DNA of 63,938 nt from Rhodoferax sp. (GTDB lineage: Bacteria > Pseudomonadota > Gammaproteobacteria > Burkholderiales > Burkholderiaceae_C): assembly GCA_009693325.1 (NCBI GenBank), contig SHXM01000002.1:1-63938 (forward strand), written 5' to 3'. The position numbers and the translations under genes are program-made. The notes under the pieces are model-generated. The model worked only from the letters and a program-made list of their open reading frames with translations. It ran no database searches and was not told where the DNA came from. Positions 1 to 8,390 of the stretch are shown here, piece after piece. Position 1 is the first letter of the stretch, and every line of letters begins with the position of its first letter.

Positions 1-139
1 CGATGCGGGCCACTTGGCTGATTTGCCCGGCCTTCTCGAGTCGGCGCGCAAACATCGCGGCGGCCTTCATGGGGCCCACCGTGTGCGACGACGAGGGCCC
101 AATGCCGATCTTGAAAAGGTCAAAAACACTCAGGGCCAT
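1..139 (-). CDS. sdaA: L-serine ammonia-lyase, N-terminal fragment (cut by window edge)
   Basis: Reading the reverse strand from the ATG at 139 gives 46 codons before the window ends. The peptide begins [20 protein letters not shown], which is the highly conserved start of single-chain iron-sulfur L-serine dehydratases (SdaA/SdaB); the GPSSSHT stretch lies at about residues 14-20. The family converts L-serine to pyruvate and ammonia with a [4Fe-4S] cluster whose cysteine ligands would lie beyond the edge. It is divergent from the methyltransferase gene at 408. In betaine-degrading bacteria serine dehydratase serves the glycine/serine end of glycine betaine breakdown, so this neighbour fits the surrounding theme. 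That link is inference. Confidence 0.88.
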   Translation of the reverse strand, partial: MALSVFDLFKIGIGPSSSHTVGPMKAAAMFARRLEKAGQISQVARI

Positions 140-407
140 CAAGGGCTTTCTTGAAAGGTGTGAAAAAGGAGTCTGCGCAGCAATGCATTGTGCTGAGCTG
201 CCAAGCGACAAGTGTCAGCAGAGCGACATCAGTCCATCAGGAAGCGACCGCAGCCGAGCGCCGGGCCAGCCCGATGGGGGCTGAATCGGCGCTGCCGTTC
301 GCATGCAAAATGGTGTCGCATGCTGACCACGCCGGGGTGCTCAGGCTCCCCATACTGCACCTGTTGTGGGCCGGCTTGCGGTCCGTCTACCGCCTTCAGG
401 AGAACTT
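140..407. promoter_or_regulatory. Divergent intergenic region sdaA / mttB-like
   Basis: This 268-bp gap between divergent genes must hold both promoters. It contains two copies of TCGCATGC (299-306 and 316-323) with a 17-bp period, so both would lie on similar faces of the helix about 85-110 bp upstream of the plus-strand start codon. That spacing would suit a regulator site, but it is only a candidate. I could not recognise a riboswitch, including the glycine type, on either strand, and short ORFs here show no family resemblance. Confidence 0.35.
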
Positions 408-1985
408 ATGAGCGACGCTCAAACCGAAATACAGGCCCCTCGAGGCAAACGAGCGGGCGGCGGGCGCGAAGCCAAGCGGGCCGCACGGTCTGCGAGAAGC
501 AGCAGTTTTGTACCCTACATCACGCGCAAAATCCCTTACTACGAGGTGCTTGACGAAGAAGGGCTGCAAATCATTGAACGCAATGCAGACACCATCCTGG
601 AAGAAACCGGCATCGACTTTCGCGATGACGCTGAAGCCCTGGCGCTGTTCAAGACCGCCGGCGCTGATGTGAAGGGGGAGCGGGTGCGCTTCCCGCGCGG
701 CCTGTGCCGCAGCCTGGTGCAGGCCACTGCGCCACGCGAGTTCACGCAACACGCGCGCAACCCGGCGCACAGCGTGCTCATCGGTGGCAAGCACACGGTG
801 TTTGCACCGGCCTACGGCTCGCCCTTTGTGCGCGATCTGGACCGCGGTCGCCGCTACGCCACCATCGAAGACTTCCAAAATTTCGTCAAGCTGACCTACA
901 TGGCCAACGCCCTGCACCATTCGGGCGGCACGATTTGCGAGCCAGTGGACCTGCCGGTCAACAAGCGCCACTTTGACATGGTGTACGCCCACATGAAGTT
1001 CACCGACAAGCCCTATATGGGCTCGGTCACCCACCCCGAGCGGGCGCGTGATACGGTGGAGATGACCCGGCTTCTGTTTGGCGACGACTACCTGGACCCC
1101 GCCACCGGCAAGCCCAAAACCTGTGTCATCAACCTGATCAACGCCAACTCTCCGATGACCTTTGACGAGACCATGCTGGGCGCGGCCAAGGTGTATGCGC
1201 GGGCCAATCAAGCGACCATCATCACGCCCTTCATTCTGGCTGGGGCCATGTCGCCGGTCACAGTAGCCGGCACTGCCGCGCAGACCCTGGCCGAGTCGCT
1301 GGCTGGCATGGCCTTTGTGCAACTGGTCAACCCAGGCGCGCCAGTGGTGATGGGCAGTTTCGCCTCGTCCATTTCCATGCAATCGGGCGCCCCGACCTTT
1401 GGCACGCCAGAGCCGGCCCTGGTGCTCTACGTGATGGCGGCCCTGGCGCGCCGACTGGGCGTGCCGTTCCGCTCGGGTGGCGGGCTGTGTGGCTCGAAGA
1501 TTTCTGATGCACAGGCAGCTTCTGAGTCGGCCAACACCATGCTGCCAACCTGCTTGGGCGGGGTCAATTTTGTCTTGCACACCGCGGGCTGGCTCGAAGG
1601 CGGCCTGTCCATGGGCTACGAAAAATTCATCATGGATGTCGACCAGGCCGGCATGATGCACACCCTGCTGGGTGGCGTAGACCTGTCGGAGAACGGCCAG
1701 GCCATGGACGCCATTCGAGAGGTTGGCCCGGGCAAGCATTTTTTGGGCTGCGCCCACACCCAGGCCAATTTCGAGCGCGCGTTTTACCGCTCACCGATCA
1801 CCGACAACAACAGCTTTGAGCAGTGGGAGGCCGAGGGCTCGCGCGACCTGACGGCACGGGCCAACGCCTCCTGGAAGAAGCAGCTGGCAGAGTATGAGCT
1901 GCCCCCGATGGATCCGGCCGCCGATGAGGCGGTGCTGGATTACATGAACCGCCGCAAGGCGTCTTTCCCTGATTCAAACGTGTGA
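408..1985 (+). CDS. MttB-family (trimethylamine methyltransferase-like, non-pyrrolysine) methyltransferase
   Basis: A 525-residue protein of the MttB superfamily, which transfers a methyl group from quaternary or tertiary amines to a corrinoid protein or other acceptor. The start at 408 is chosen because AGGAG sits seven bases upstream. A basic Arg/Lys/Gly-rich leader (about residues 8-38) precedes the family motif PYITRKIPYYEVLDEEG. The frame is open throughout, with no in-frame TAG, so it belongs to the non-pyrrolysine branch typified by MtgB, a glycine betaine methyltransferase. No corrinoid protein or reactivase gene is nearby, so the methyl acceptor is unknown. It is convergent with the ABC importer operon and the two stop ends overlap by 12 bp. 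Role in demethylating glycine betaine or a related amine is inferred from context. Confidence 0.82.
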   Translation: MSDAQTEIQAPRGKRAGGGREAKRAARSARSSSFVPYITRKIPYYEVLDEEGLQIIERNADTILEETGIDFRDDAEALALFKTAGADVKGERVRFPRGLCRSLVQATAPREFTQHARNPAHSVLIGGKHTVFAPAYGSPFVRDLDRGRRYATIEDFQNFVKLTYMANALHHSGGTICEPVDLPVNKRHFDMVYAHMKFTDKPYMGSVTHPERARDTVEMTRLLFGDDYLDPATGKPKTCVINLINANSPMTFDETMLGAAKVYARANQATIITPFILAGAMSPVTVAGTAAQTLAESLAGMAFVQLVNPGAPVVMGSFASSISMQSGAPTFGTPEPALVLYVMAALARRLGVPFRSGGGLCGSKISDAQAASESANTMLPTCLGGVNFVLHTAGWLEGGLSMGYEKFIMDVDQAGMMHTLLGGVDLSENGQAMDAIREVGPGKHFLGCAHTQANFERAFYRSPITDNNSFEQWEAEGSRDLTARANASWKKQLAEYELPPMDPAADEAVLDYMNRRKASFPDSNV

Positions 1986-3608
1986 ACGAGCGCCTGAGGC
2001 GGTCTGCGCTCGCAGAGCCAGAACGCCGTCGAGCCAGTCGCTGCGCATCACCGGCACGGCCTTAATCAGCCGCTCGGTGTAGGGGTGATAGGGGCCGTCA
2101 AAAATCGCCTCGGTGGTATCGAATGCAACAAACCCGCCTTGCAGCATCACTGCGGTGCGGTGCGCAATGCGGTGCACCACATCAAGGTCATGGGTGATCA
2201 GCACATAGGACAGACCCAACTCGCTCTGCAAGCGACGCAGCAGTTTGAGGATTTCTTCAGCCACCAGCGGGTCGAGCGCTGAGGTGGGCTCATCGAGAAT
2301 GACCAGATCAGGTTGAGCTGCCAGGGCCCTGGCAATGCAGACTCGCTGCTTTTGCCCGCCCGAGAGCTGCCCCGGCCGGCGCTGCAAGTAATCAAGCGGC
2401 AACTCCACCAGGGTCATGAGTTCTTCAACCCGCCGCAGTGCTTGGCTTCGACTGGCGTCAAAATAAAACTGCACCGGCCTCCCGATGATCTCCAGCAGGG
2501 TTTGCCGTGGGTTGATGGCCACGTCGGGAATCTGGTAGACCAGTTGCATCCGCCGCTTGAGTTCTTTGTCGCGCGCCTTCAGCGTTGCCGGCATGGCTTG
2601 GCCCCGGAACATTAGTTGGCCACTTCTTGGCGGCAATAGCCCGGTGACTATGCGCGCCAGGGTTGATTTGCCCGAGCCTGATTCGCCCACCACTGCCACT
2701 GTCTCACCTTTTTTGACATCCAGCGTGACGCCCTTGATCACATGAAAATCACCATAGTAGGCATGACAATCGACAACAGACAAAACGATCTCTGGCTTGA
2801 CGGTGTGCGCAGCCGCCCGCTCATTGGCCGCAGCCCCCCGCACAGCCACCAGCCGGGCGGTGTAGTCTTGCTGGGCGTTGTGCAGGATCTGGTCGGTCAG
2901 GCCTTCTTCCACCTCTTTGCCCTGGCGCAGCACCTTGATGCGGTCGGCCACCTGCGCCACCACGGCCAGGTCATGGGTGATGTAGAGCGCCGCTGTGCGG
3001 TACTCGCGAATCAGCGACTTGAGCAGGATCAGGACCTCGATTTGTGTGGTGACATCGAGTGCGGTGGTAGGCTCGTCGAGCACCAGCACATCTGGTCGAC
3101 AGGACATCGCCATGGCTGCCATGGCGCGCTGCAATTGGCCACCCGACACTTGGTGCGGGTAGCGCGAACCAAAATTTTGCGGGTCAGGCAGGTCCAGCGA
3201 AGTAAACAGCTGGCGCGCCCAGGCTTCGGCCTGGGTGCGGCTCATGAGCCCATGGATGACAGGCGCCTCGCACACCTGGTCCATCAGGCTGTGGGCGGGA
3301 TTGAAGGCCGCCGCTGCCGACTGGGCGATGTAGGCGATCCGCTTGCCGCGCACATCGCGCCGGCCCTCGGCATCCAGCGCCCGGATGTTGATGCCACCCA
3401 GCATCACCTCGCCGTGCTGAATGTGCACGCCAGCTCGGGCATAACACATGCTGGCCAGACCGATGGTGGATTTGCCGGCGCCGCTTTCGCCAATCAGGCC
3501 GAGCACTTCGCCACGCTGCAGGTGCAGGTCAACGTGGTCAACAATCACATGGCCGGCCACGCTGACCAGGCGCAAGCCAGTGATGTTCAAAATGGTGCTG
3601 TCGTCCAT
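1974..3608 (-). CDS. Peptide-type ABC transporter ATPase, two fused nucleotide-binding domains (DppDF-like)
   Basis: A 544-residue fusion of two ABC ATPase domains, equivalent to DppD plus DppF or OppDF. The first half has Walker A GESGAGKS at residues 40-47, signature VSGGQ and Walker B VLVLDEPT. The second has GESGSGKS near residue 310, signature LSGGQ and Walker B LVILDEPT. Both domains keep the switch histidine in ITHDL. I start at the ATG at 3608, preceded by AAGAAAG; the upstream in-frame TTG at 3617 has no spacing for a ribosome site. It is the last gene of the importer operon and energises uptake through the two permeases upstream. Substrate is not readable from the ATPase; context favours a quaternary ammonium compound. 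Confidence 0.9.
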   Translation of the reverse strand: MDDSTILNITGLRLVSVAGHVIVDHVDLHLQRGEVLGLIGESGAGKSTIGLASMCYARAGVHIQHGEVMLGGINIRALDAEGRRDVRGKRIAYIAQSAAAAFNPAHSLMDQVCEAPVIHGLMSRTQAEAWARQLFTSLDLPDPQNFGSRYPHQVSGGQLQRAMAAMAMSCRPDVLVLDEPTTALDVTTQIEVLILLKSLIREYRTAALYITHDLAVVAQVADRIKVLRQGKEVEEGLTDQILHNAQQDYTARLVAVRGAAANERAAAHTVKPEIVLSVVDCHAYYGDFHVIKGVTLDVKKGETVAVVGESGSGKSTLARIVTGLLPPRSGQLMFRGQAMPATLKARDKELKRRMQLVYQIPDVAINPRQTLLEIIGRPVQFYFDASRSQALRRVEELMTLVELPLDYLQRRPGQLSGGQKQRVCIARALAAQPDLVILDEPTSALDPLVAEEILKLLRRLQSELGLSYVLITHDLDVVHRIAHRTAVMLQGGFVAFDTTEAIFDGPYHPYTERLIKAVPVMRSDWLDGVLALRAQTASGARSHV

Positions 3609-3623
3609 GCCCGGCAATCTTTC

Positions 3624-4457
3624 TTAGAGTTCAGCCTGCGCGCCCGAAGGCCTCGCGTCGATAGACAGCATCCAGTCGACCACCAGATTGACCGACACGG
3701 TGAGCAAGGCAATGGCGGTGGCCGGGTAGATCGGCGCCATCATGCCAAAGTTGATGGCGGCGGCGTTCTCGCGCACCATGCCACCCAGATCAGCATAGGG
3801 CGGCTGGATACCCAGACCAAGAAAAGACAGGCCGGCGATAAACAGGAAGTTAAAGCAAAAACGCAGGCCAAACTCAGACACCAGCGGCGCGCGGGCGTTG
3901 GGCAATATTTCCCGAGTGATCACCCACCACAGACCTTCGCCGCGCAGGCGGGCGGCTTCGACATATTCCATCACCGTCAGGTTCATACCCAATGCGCGAG
4001 ACAGCCGAAACACGCGGGTTGAGTCAAGCACCGCAATCGTCAAAATAAGCACCGGAATGCTGGAGCCAAACACGCCCAAAATAATGAGCGCAAAAATCAG
4101 GCTGGGGATGGACAGCATGACATCGACCAGGCGCGTGAAGAAAATATCCACCCAGCCGCCCACCACGGCGCTGACCAGGCCAGTGAGAATGCCGATCAAA
4201 AAAGACAGCGCCGTGATCGCCAAGGCTACGCCGATGGTCATGCGGCTGCCATACATCATCCGGGTGAGCATGTCGCGGCCGATCTGGTCGGCGCCGAATA
4301 TCATCTTGACCGAGGGCTCGTCCCAGGTGCCACCCACGCTGGCCGACTCAGCGTACGGCGCGAGCCAGGGCGTGAACAAAGAGATAGCCATAAACAGCGC
4401 CACCACGAAGGCGCCAAAGGCGGCTGAGGCGGTGAGCCGGTGACCAAAAAGTTTCAT
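3624..4457 (-). CDS. Peptide-type ABC transporter permease, DppC-like
   Basis: A 277-residue inner-membrane protein of the BPD_transp_1 family with about six predicted membrane spans. The N-terminal cytoplasmic leader and first span (residues about 15-35), followed by a periplasmic loop with GADQIGRDMLTRMMYG, are typical of DppC/OppC/GsiD subunits. The EAA loop that contacts the ATPase is visible near EAARLRGEGLWWVI. It is the second permease of the importer, 15 bp from the ATPase start and 23 bp after the DppB-like subunit, so the three genes are very probably one transcript. Confidence 0.9.
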   Translation of the reverse strand: MKLFGHRLTASAAFGAFVVALFMAISLFTPWLAPYAESASVGGTWDEPSVKMIFGADQIGRDMLTRMMYGSRMTIGVALAITALSFLIGILTGLVSAVVGGWVDIFFTRLVDVMLSIPSLIFALIILGVFGSSIPVLILTIAVLDSTRVFRLSRALGMNLTVMEYVEAARLRGEGLWWVITREILPNARAPLVSEFGLRFCFNFLFIAGLSFLGLGIQPPYADLGGMVRENAAAINFGMMAPIYPATAIALLTVSVNLVVDWMLSIDARPSGAQAEL

Positions 4458-4480
4458 GGTATTTGCAGGGCTCGAAACAT

Positions 4481-5428
4481 TTAGTCTTGCTGGCGCAGGC
4501 GGGGATTGACCAGGATCACCAAAATATCGGCCAGCGTGTTGAGCGCTACAAACACCGTGGCAAAAGTCAGGCCGCAGGCCTGGATGACAGGCACGTCACG
4601 CTTGGCAACCGCATCGACCATGTACTGACCTAGGCCGGGGTAGACAAACACCGACTCAATCACTACAACACCAACCACCAGATAGGCCATGTTCAGCGCG
4701 ACAACGGTGATGATGGGCGCAGCCGCATTGGGCAGCGCGTGCCGAACGATGACCCGCTTGCGCCGGGCGCCTTTGAGGAAGGCCATCTCGATATAGGGTG
4801 TGGACATCACTGAGAGCACCGAGCTGCGGGTCATGCGCAGCATGTGGGCAGCCACCAGCAGCGTGAGCGTGATGGCCGGCAAGGTGGTCTGAAATATGCG
4901 TTCGCCAAAGGTCATGCCTTTGGAGACCATCGCCAGCGGCGGGAACCACTGAAAGTTGACCGCGAAAAAAATAATCAGCAAGTAGGCAACAAAAAATTCA
5001 GGCAAGGAAATGGCGATCAGGGTCAGCACATTGGACAGTCTGTCAGTCAGTTTGCCTTCGTTGATTGCGGCCAATACACCCAGACCAACTGACAACGGAA
5101 TTGCCACCAGTGCCGCATACCCGGCCAAAAACAGAGTGTTGCGCAACCTGGGCAGCAAATCATCCATGATGACGCGTTTGTTGGTGAGGGCCACCCCCAA
5201 GTCGCCCTGCAAAGCGCCGCTCAGCCAGTTCCAGTAGCGTGTCTGCGGCGGCAAATCAAGCCCAAGTTCACGACGGAATATCACCAGAGCCTCAGGCGTT
5301 GCCCCCTGACCCAACACTGCCGATGCAACATCCCCCGGAAGAATTTGCGTGCAGACAAAAATCAGCACAGACACGGCAAACAGGGTCAGTAGGCCCAGGA
5401 ACAGCCGGTTCACTATTAACTTTGCCAT
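4481..5428 (-). CDS. Peptide-type ABC transporter permease, DppB-like
   Basis: A 315-residue membrane protein of the DppB/OppB type. Residues about 9-30 form the first span, followed by the conserved LPGDVASAVLGQGATPEAL segment and the LGLDLP motif of this subfamily. The EAA-type loop reads EMAFLKGARRKRVIVRHALPN. It pairs with the DppC-like permease downstream to form the channel of an importer of peptide-class (cluster C) type. A terminator-like hairpin lies between it and the receptor gene, so the permeases are probably made in smaller amounts than the receptor. Confidence 0.9.
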   Translation of the reverse strand: MAKLIVNRLFLGLLTLFAVSVLIFVCTQILPGDVASAVLGQGATPEALVIFRRELGLDLPPQTRYWNWLSGALQGDLGVALTNKRVIMDDLLPRLRNTLFLAGYAALVAIPLSVGLGVLAAINEGKLTDRLSNVLTLIAISLPEFFVAYLLIIFFAVNFQWFPPLAMVSKGMTFGERIFQTTLPAITLTLLVAAHMLRMTRSSVLSVMSTPYIEMAFLKGARRKRVIVRHALPNAAAPIITVVALNMAYLVVGVVVIESVFVYPGLGQYMVDAVAKRDVPVIQACGLTFATVFVALNTLADILVILVNPRLRQQD

Positions 5429-5511
5429 GACTTGCTAGATCTGAGATAAGGGATGCGGCTTAGCGACCAGGCGTAGGCGAGCACAAGGCCTGGGCGGGCG
5501 GGCCGACATGC

Positions 5512-5540
5512 AAAAAGGGCCGGGCGCAAACCCAGCCCTT
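5512..5540 (-). terminator. Intraoperonic hairpin terminator/attenuator between receptor and permease genes
   Basis: On the minus strand, AAGGGCTGGG and CCCGGCCCTT form a 10-bp stem (one G-T pair) around a six-base loop TTTGCG, followed by a run of T. It lies 54 bp downstream of the receptor stop and 84 bp upstream of the DppB-like start. Such partial terminators are common between a solute-receptor gene and its permeases and adjust stoichiometry. Confidence 0.7.
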
Positions 5541-5593
5541 CGAACGCCAAACCCAGCAATGCCGGCTGTTGCCAGGCCGGCATCACCACTGCC

Positions 5594-7168
5594 TTAGGCG
5601 AACCAGCCTTTTTCAGCAATGCGGCCATCACCAAAGTCATAGCGCCCTGACGGTGTCAGGCCTTGCAACTTGGGTGTGTAGGCGTCCAGGTAGTCTTGCA
5701 CGGCGTAATTGACCATGCCGGCGTTTTGCGACACCAGTTCTTGACAACGCGCGTACTGCTCCTGGCGTTTTCTCTGGTCGATTTCGACCCGCGCGGCTTC
5801 CAAAGTCCTGGTGAACTCGGCATTTTCGAAATGGCTGTCGTTCCATGGATTGCTCTTGCCGCCGTAAAAAATCGACGTGAGCTGGTTGTCAATGGTTGGG
5901 CGGTTGCCCCAGTAGACAGCGCAAAAAGGTTGCTTGAGCCAGACGTTATCCCAATAACCGTCGCCCGAAACCCGCTTGAGGTCGAGGTTGATGCCTGCCT
6001 TGGACAGCGATTCTTGGAAAATCTGGCCGGCGTCAGTGGCGCCTGAAAACGCGCCCTCGGAGACTTGCAACTCAATGGCACCAGCGTGCTTGGACTTGGC
6101 GAAGTGGAACTTGGCCTTGTCCGGATCGTAGCGGTTCATCACCTGGTTGGGGTTGTAAAACTTCATTTTGGGACCGACGCAGTTGTCGTTGCCAATGGAA
6201 GCAAAACCACTGTAGACGTTGTCTACGATTTTTTGACGGTCGATGCCGAACTTCAAGGCCATCATCAGGTCAGGGTTGCTAAAGGGGGACTTGTCGGTGT
6301 GAGCCACAAAGCAGAAGCGGTTGCCCATGCCCGGCGTGCGCCCGATCTTGAAGCGCGGGTCTCTGGCCAGCAGACCAGCGGTTTTAGGATTAACTCGGTT
6401 GATGAGGTCTACCGTTCCGGTCTGCAAGGCCGTGGTGCGCTGGGATGCATCGCCAATGTAGATCAGTTCAACCCGGTCAAAGTTACCGCGGTTGGGCTTC
6501 CAGTAGTTGCCGGCCTTGCGCTTGAAGGTGGCACGCACGCCGGGCTGGAACTCATCCAAGGTATAGGCGCCCGTGCCGTCGGGCTTGCTGTAGTCCTTGA
6601 AGCCGTTGGGAACCACAATAATGTGGTAGTCGCTGAGGTTGTAAGGCAGGTCGATATTGCCTTTGCCCATGACGATCTGCACCTGAGTGGCGGAGAGCTT
6701 TTTGATTTCCTTAATGTCGGCCAGCAGCGCCTTGGCGGGGGATTTGGTCTCGCCCCGATGCATGTTGAGCGAGTAGATGACATCGTCTGCATCCAGGGTT
6801 TTGCCCGAGGTGAAGCTAATGCCCTTGCGCACATTGAAAATCCAGTCGGCAGCACCAGGCTTGACTTCCCAGCTCTCGAACAACTCACCGGTCGCGTCGC
6901 CGTTGTCAGCGACTTCGACCAAGTTGTTCCAGAGCATCAGGCTCATGTTGATGGGGATGGAGTCTGCATAGGTCAGTGGGTCCAGACTGTCAGACGGTGA
7001 GCCGCCCTCCATGCCCATGCGCAGGGTGCCACCCTTTTTTGGTGCGCCTTGGGCCATGGCTGGCGAAGCGCCCAAGATCGCCGACAAACCGAGTGCCGAC
7101 GCACCGGCGATGAGTTGACGCCGACCCAGGATGAGTCCTGATGCGGTTTGAATTTCAGAATCGTCCAT
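5594..7168 (-). CDS. Peptide-type ABC transporter substrate-binding protein with Tat-like signal (SBP_bac_5)
   Basis: A 524-residue periplasmic receptor of the DppA/OppA class. I start at the ATG at 7168 because AAGGAG lies nine bases upstream; the longer frame would need a TTG. The leader has twin arginines in LGRRQLIAGASALG followed by a hydrophobic stretch and an ASPAMAQ cleavage site, so export through Tat is likely. The mature part shows the class motifs GTLRMG, DADDVIYSLN and YDPDKAK. It is the first gene of the importer operon. Receptors of this fold bind peptides, nickel, opines or other small ligands. Position behind the carnitine-type genes and opposite the MttB-like gene suggests a betaine-like ligand, which is unproven and would differ from the usual ProX/CaiX-type betaine receptors. 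Confidence 0.88.
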   Translation of the reverse strand: MDDSEIQTASGLILGRRQLIAGASALGLSAILGASPAMAQGAPKKGGTLRMGMEGGSPSDSLDPLTYADSIPINMSLMLWNNLVEVADNGDATGELFESWEVKPGAADWIFNVRKGISFTSGKTLDADDVIYSLNMHRGETKSPAKALLADIKEIKKLSATQVQIVMGKGNIDLPYNLSDYHIIVVPNGFKDYSKPDGTGAYTLDEFQPGVRATFKRKAGNYWKPNRGNFDRVELIYIGDASQRTTALQTGTVDLINRVNPKTAGLLARDPRFKIGRTPGMGNRFCFVAHTDKSPFSNPDLMMALKFGIDRQKIVDNVYSGFASIGNDNCVGPKMKFYNPNQVMNRYDPDKAKFHFAKSKHAGAIELQVSEGAFSGATDAGQIFQESLSKAGINLDLKRVSGDGYWDNVWLKQPFCAVYWGNRPTIDNQLTSIFYGGKSNPWNDSHFENAEFTRTLEAARVEIDQRKRQEQYARCQELVSQNAGMVNYAVQDYLDAYTPKLQGLTPSGRYDFGDGRIAEKGWFA

Positions 7169-7578
7169 TGTCAAAAACTCCTTAAGTGTCAATACAAACC
7201 AGCTCGATGCAAGCCGCGATGTCTTTCATGAACAAGAGCACCACCGGGCAGTCAGGGGCAACGAATTTTACTCTCCCAAGCCATCGTAATGGATTTTCAG
7301 GCTGTTTCGGTATCCAGACTTTCCCCTAGATACGGCATGTTTTGGCGTTTTAAGTACCCATGGATGCTGATAGGTTCCAGGGCACGGCCTGGGATAAGCC
7401 TGTGGAACAAAAGTCACCGGGCCATCGCAATGGAATTCACATATTTCTCAAAGCGAAATCCGGCGCTGGGGCGGACAAGGCAAGGGCTGCCAATCGGGCT
7501 CGCCGTGCTGCCGCAGCAAAGACTGGGCCTTGCAGCTCGCTGCCCGGCGCCTCCGATGTTGGTCTCCACAGGGCCGGC
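7169..7578. other. Intergenic stretch, likely promoter region of the ABC importer operon
   Basis: About 410 bp separate the PhnD-like gene (stop at 7579) from the receptor gene (start at 7168), both on the minus strand. The part nearest the receptor gene is AT-richer and carries its ribosome site. I find no convincing gene: short frames on both strands lack start signals and family resemblance. A separate promoter for the importer is likely here, but I cannot point to defined -35/-10 boxes. Confidence 0.4.
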
Positions 7579-8379
7579 TCATAGGCTGCGGCAACCCAGG
7601 GCATAGGCGCCTTCGCGCATGGCCATGTGCTTGTTGTAGGCCTCGTATTCCAGCGGCTCAAATCCGATCAGCAGCAGGTCGGCACAAGTCGATGCGTTGG
7701 CCGGATCGGCAATCGTCGCGGCCAGCGCGCGGCGCAGCAACGCCAGGGTGGCGTCGTCAGTTTGCAGCGAGGTGACCAGGGGCAGGCCGGTGAAGTCATC
7801 GGTTTCGCAAAGCGCCCGCAGGCCACGCACCGAGTCAGGCAGGTAGCGGCGAAAACCCGCCAGGCTGATGCAATCGATCGAGGCGATATCGGCGCGGCCG
7901 TCACGCACCGCCTCGGCCGAGCTGCGGTGACGCCCGGTTTCTATGCTGCGCCTAAAGAAGCGGCCGTCGACCGCCAGCGGTGCCACCAGCGCCCGCAGGG
8001 CGTTGTAGCCGGACTGGGAGTCGCTGCCGTTGTAGGCCACAGTGCACCCGCGCAACTGTTCGATCGATGTGGCTGGGTCGTCGCTTCGCACCACCAACTG
8101 GCTGCGGTTGTGCACCCCGTTGCAGCCGGGCGCGTCATAGATCAGACTGCCCACCACACGCACCTGGCCTGCGAGTTCGGTCACCAGCGGATAGCCGCAG
8201 GTCTGACCCAGCAGAAGTGCCGGATCGCGCCAGTGAGCAAGCAGCTCGGTGGGCCAGGACAGGCGCTCAGGCAGATCTTGCAGGCCCGCTCTGGCGAGCC
8301 GCGGGCGCAGCGCACACCAAAAAGCCTCTAGTGCCGAAGGCTTGCTGTCATAGTTGGGCAGAGCAGCGACGCGTTGCAT
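7579..8379 (-). CDS. PhnD-like substrate-binding domain protein without signal peptide
   Basis: A 266-residue protein resembling the phosphate/phosphite/phosphonate receptor family (PhnD/SsuA/transferrin-like fold). Visible family features are the opening VAALPNYD segment, LLLGQTCGYPLV near residue 70, the SQLVVRSDDP segment near 110, the TVAYNGSDSQSGYNALR stretch, and ADIASIDCISLAGF. Start at the ATG at 8379 follows AGGTG and leaves 11 bases after the upstream stop. This start gives no signal peptide, and no permease or ATPase of the PhnCE type is adjacent, so it may be a cytoplasmic ligand-binding protein. It forms a two-gene unit with the histidine-box membrane protein upstream. Ligand unknown. 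Confidence 0.75.
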   Translation of the reverse strand: MQRVAALPNYDSKPSALEAFWCALRPRLARAGLQDLPERLSWPTELLAHWRDPALLLGQTCGYPLVTELAGQVRVVGSLIYDAPGCNGVHNRSQLVVRSDDPATSIEQLRGCTVAYNGSDSQSGYNALRALVAPLAVDGRFFRRSIETGRHRSSAEAVRDGRADIASIDCISLAGFRRYLPDSVRGLRALCETDDFTGLPLVTSLQTDDATLALLRRALAATIADPANASTCADLLLIGFEPLEYEAYNKHMAMREGAYALGCRSL

Positions 8380-8390
8380 TTTTGGCACAC

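Noticed and set aside
140-407. Glycine riboswitch upstream of sdaA
   Set aside because: The conserved core of the glycine aptamer is not present on either strand.
408-1985. Pyrrolysine-containing trimethylamine methyltransferase
   Set aside because: The frame has no in-frame TAG and the protein matches the non-pyrrolysine branch; no pyl genes are seen.
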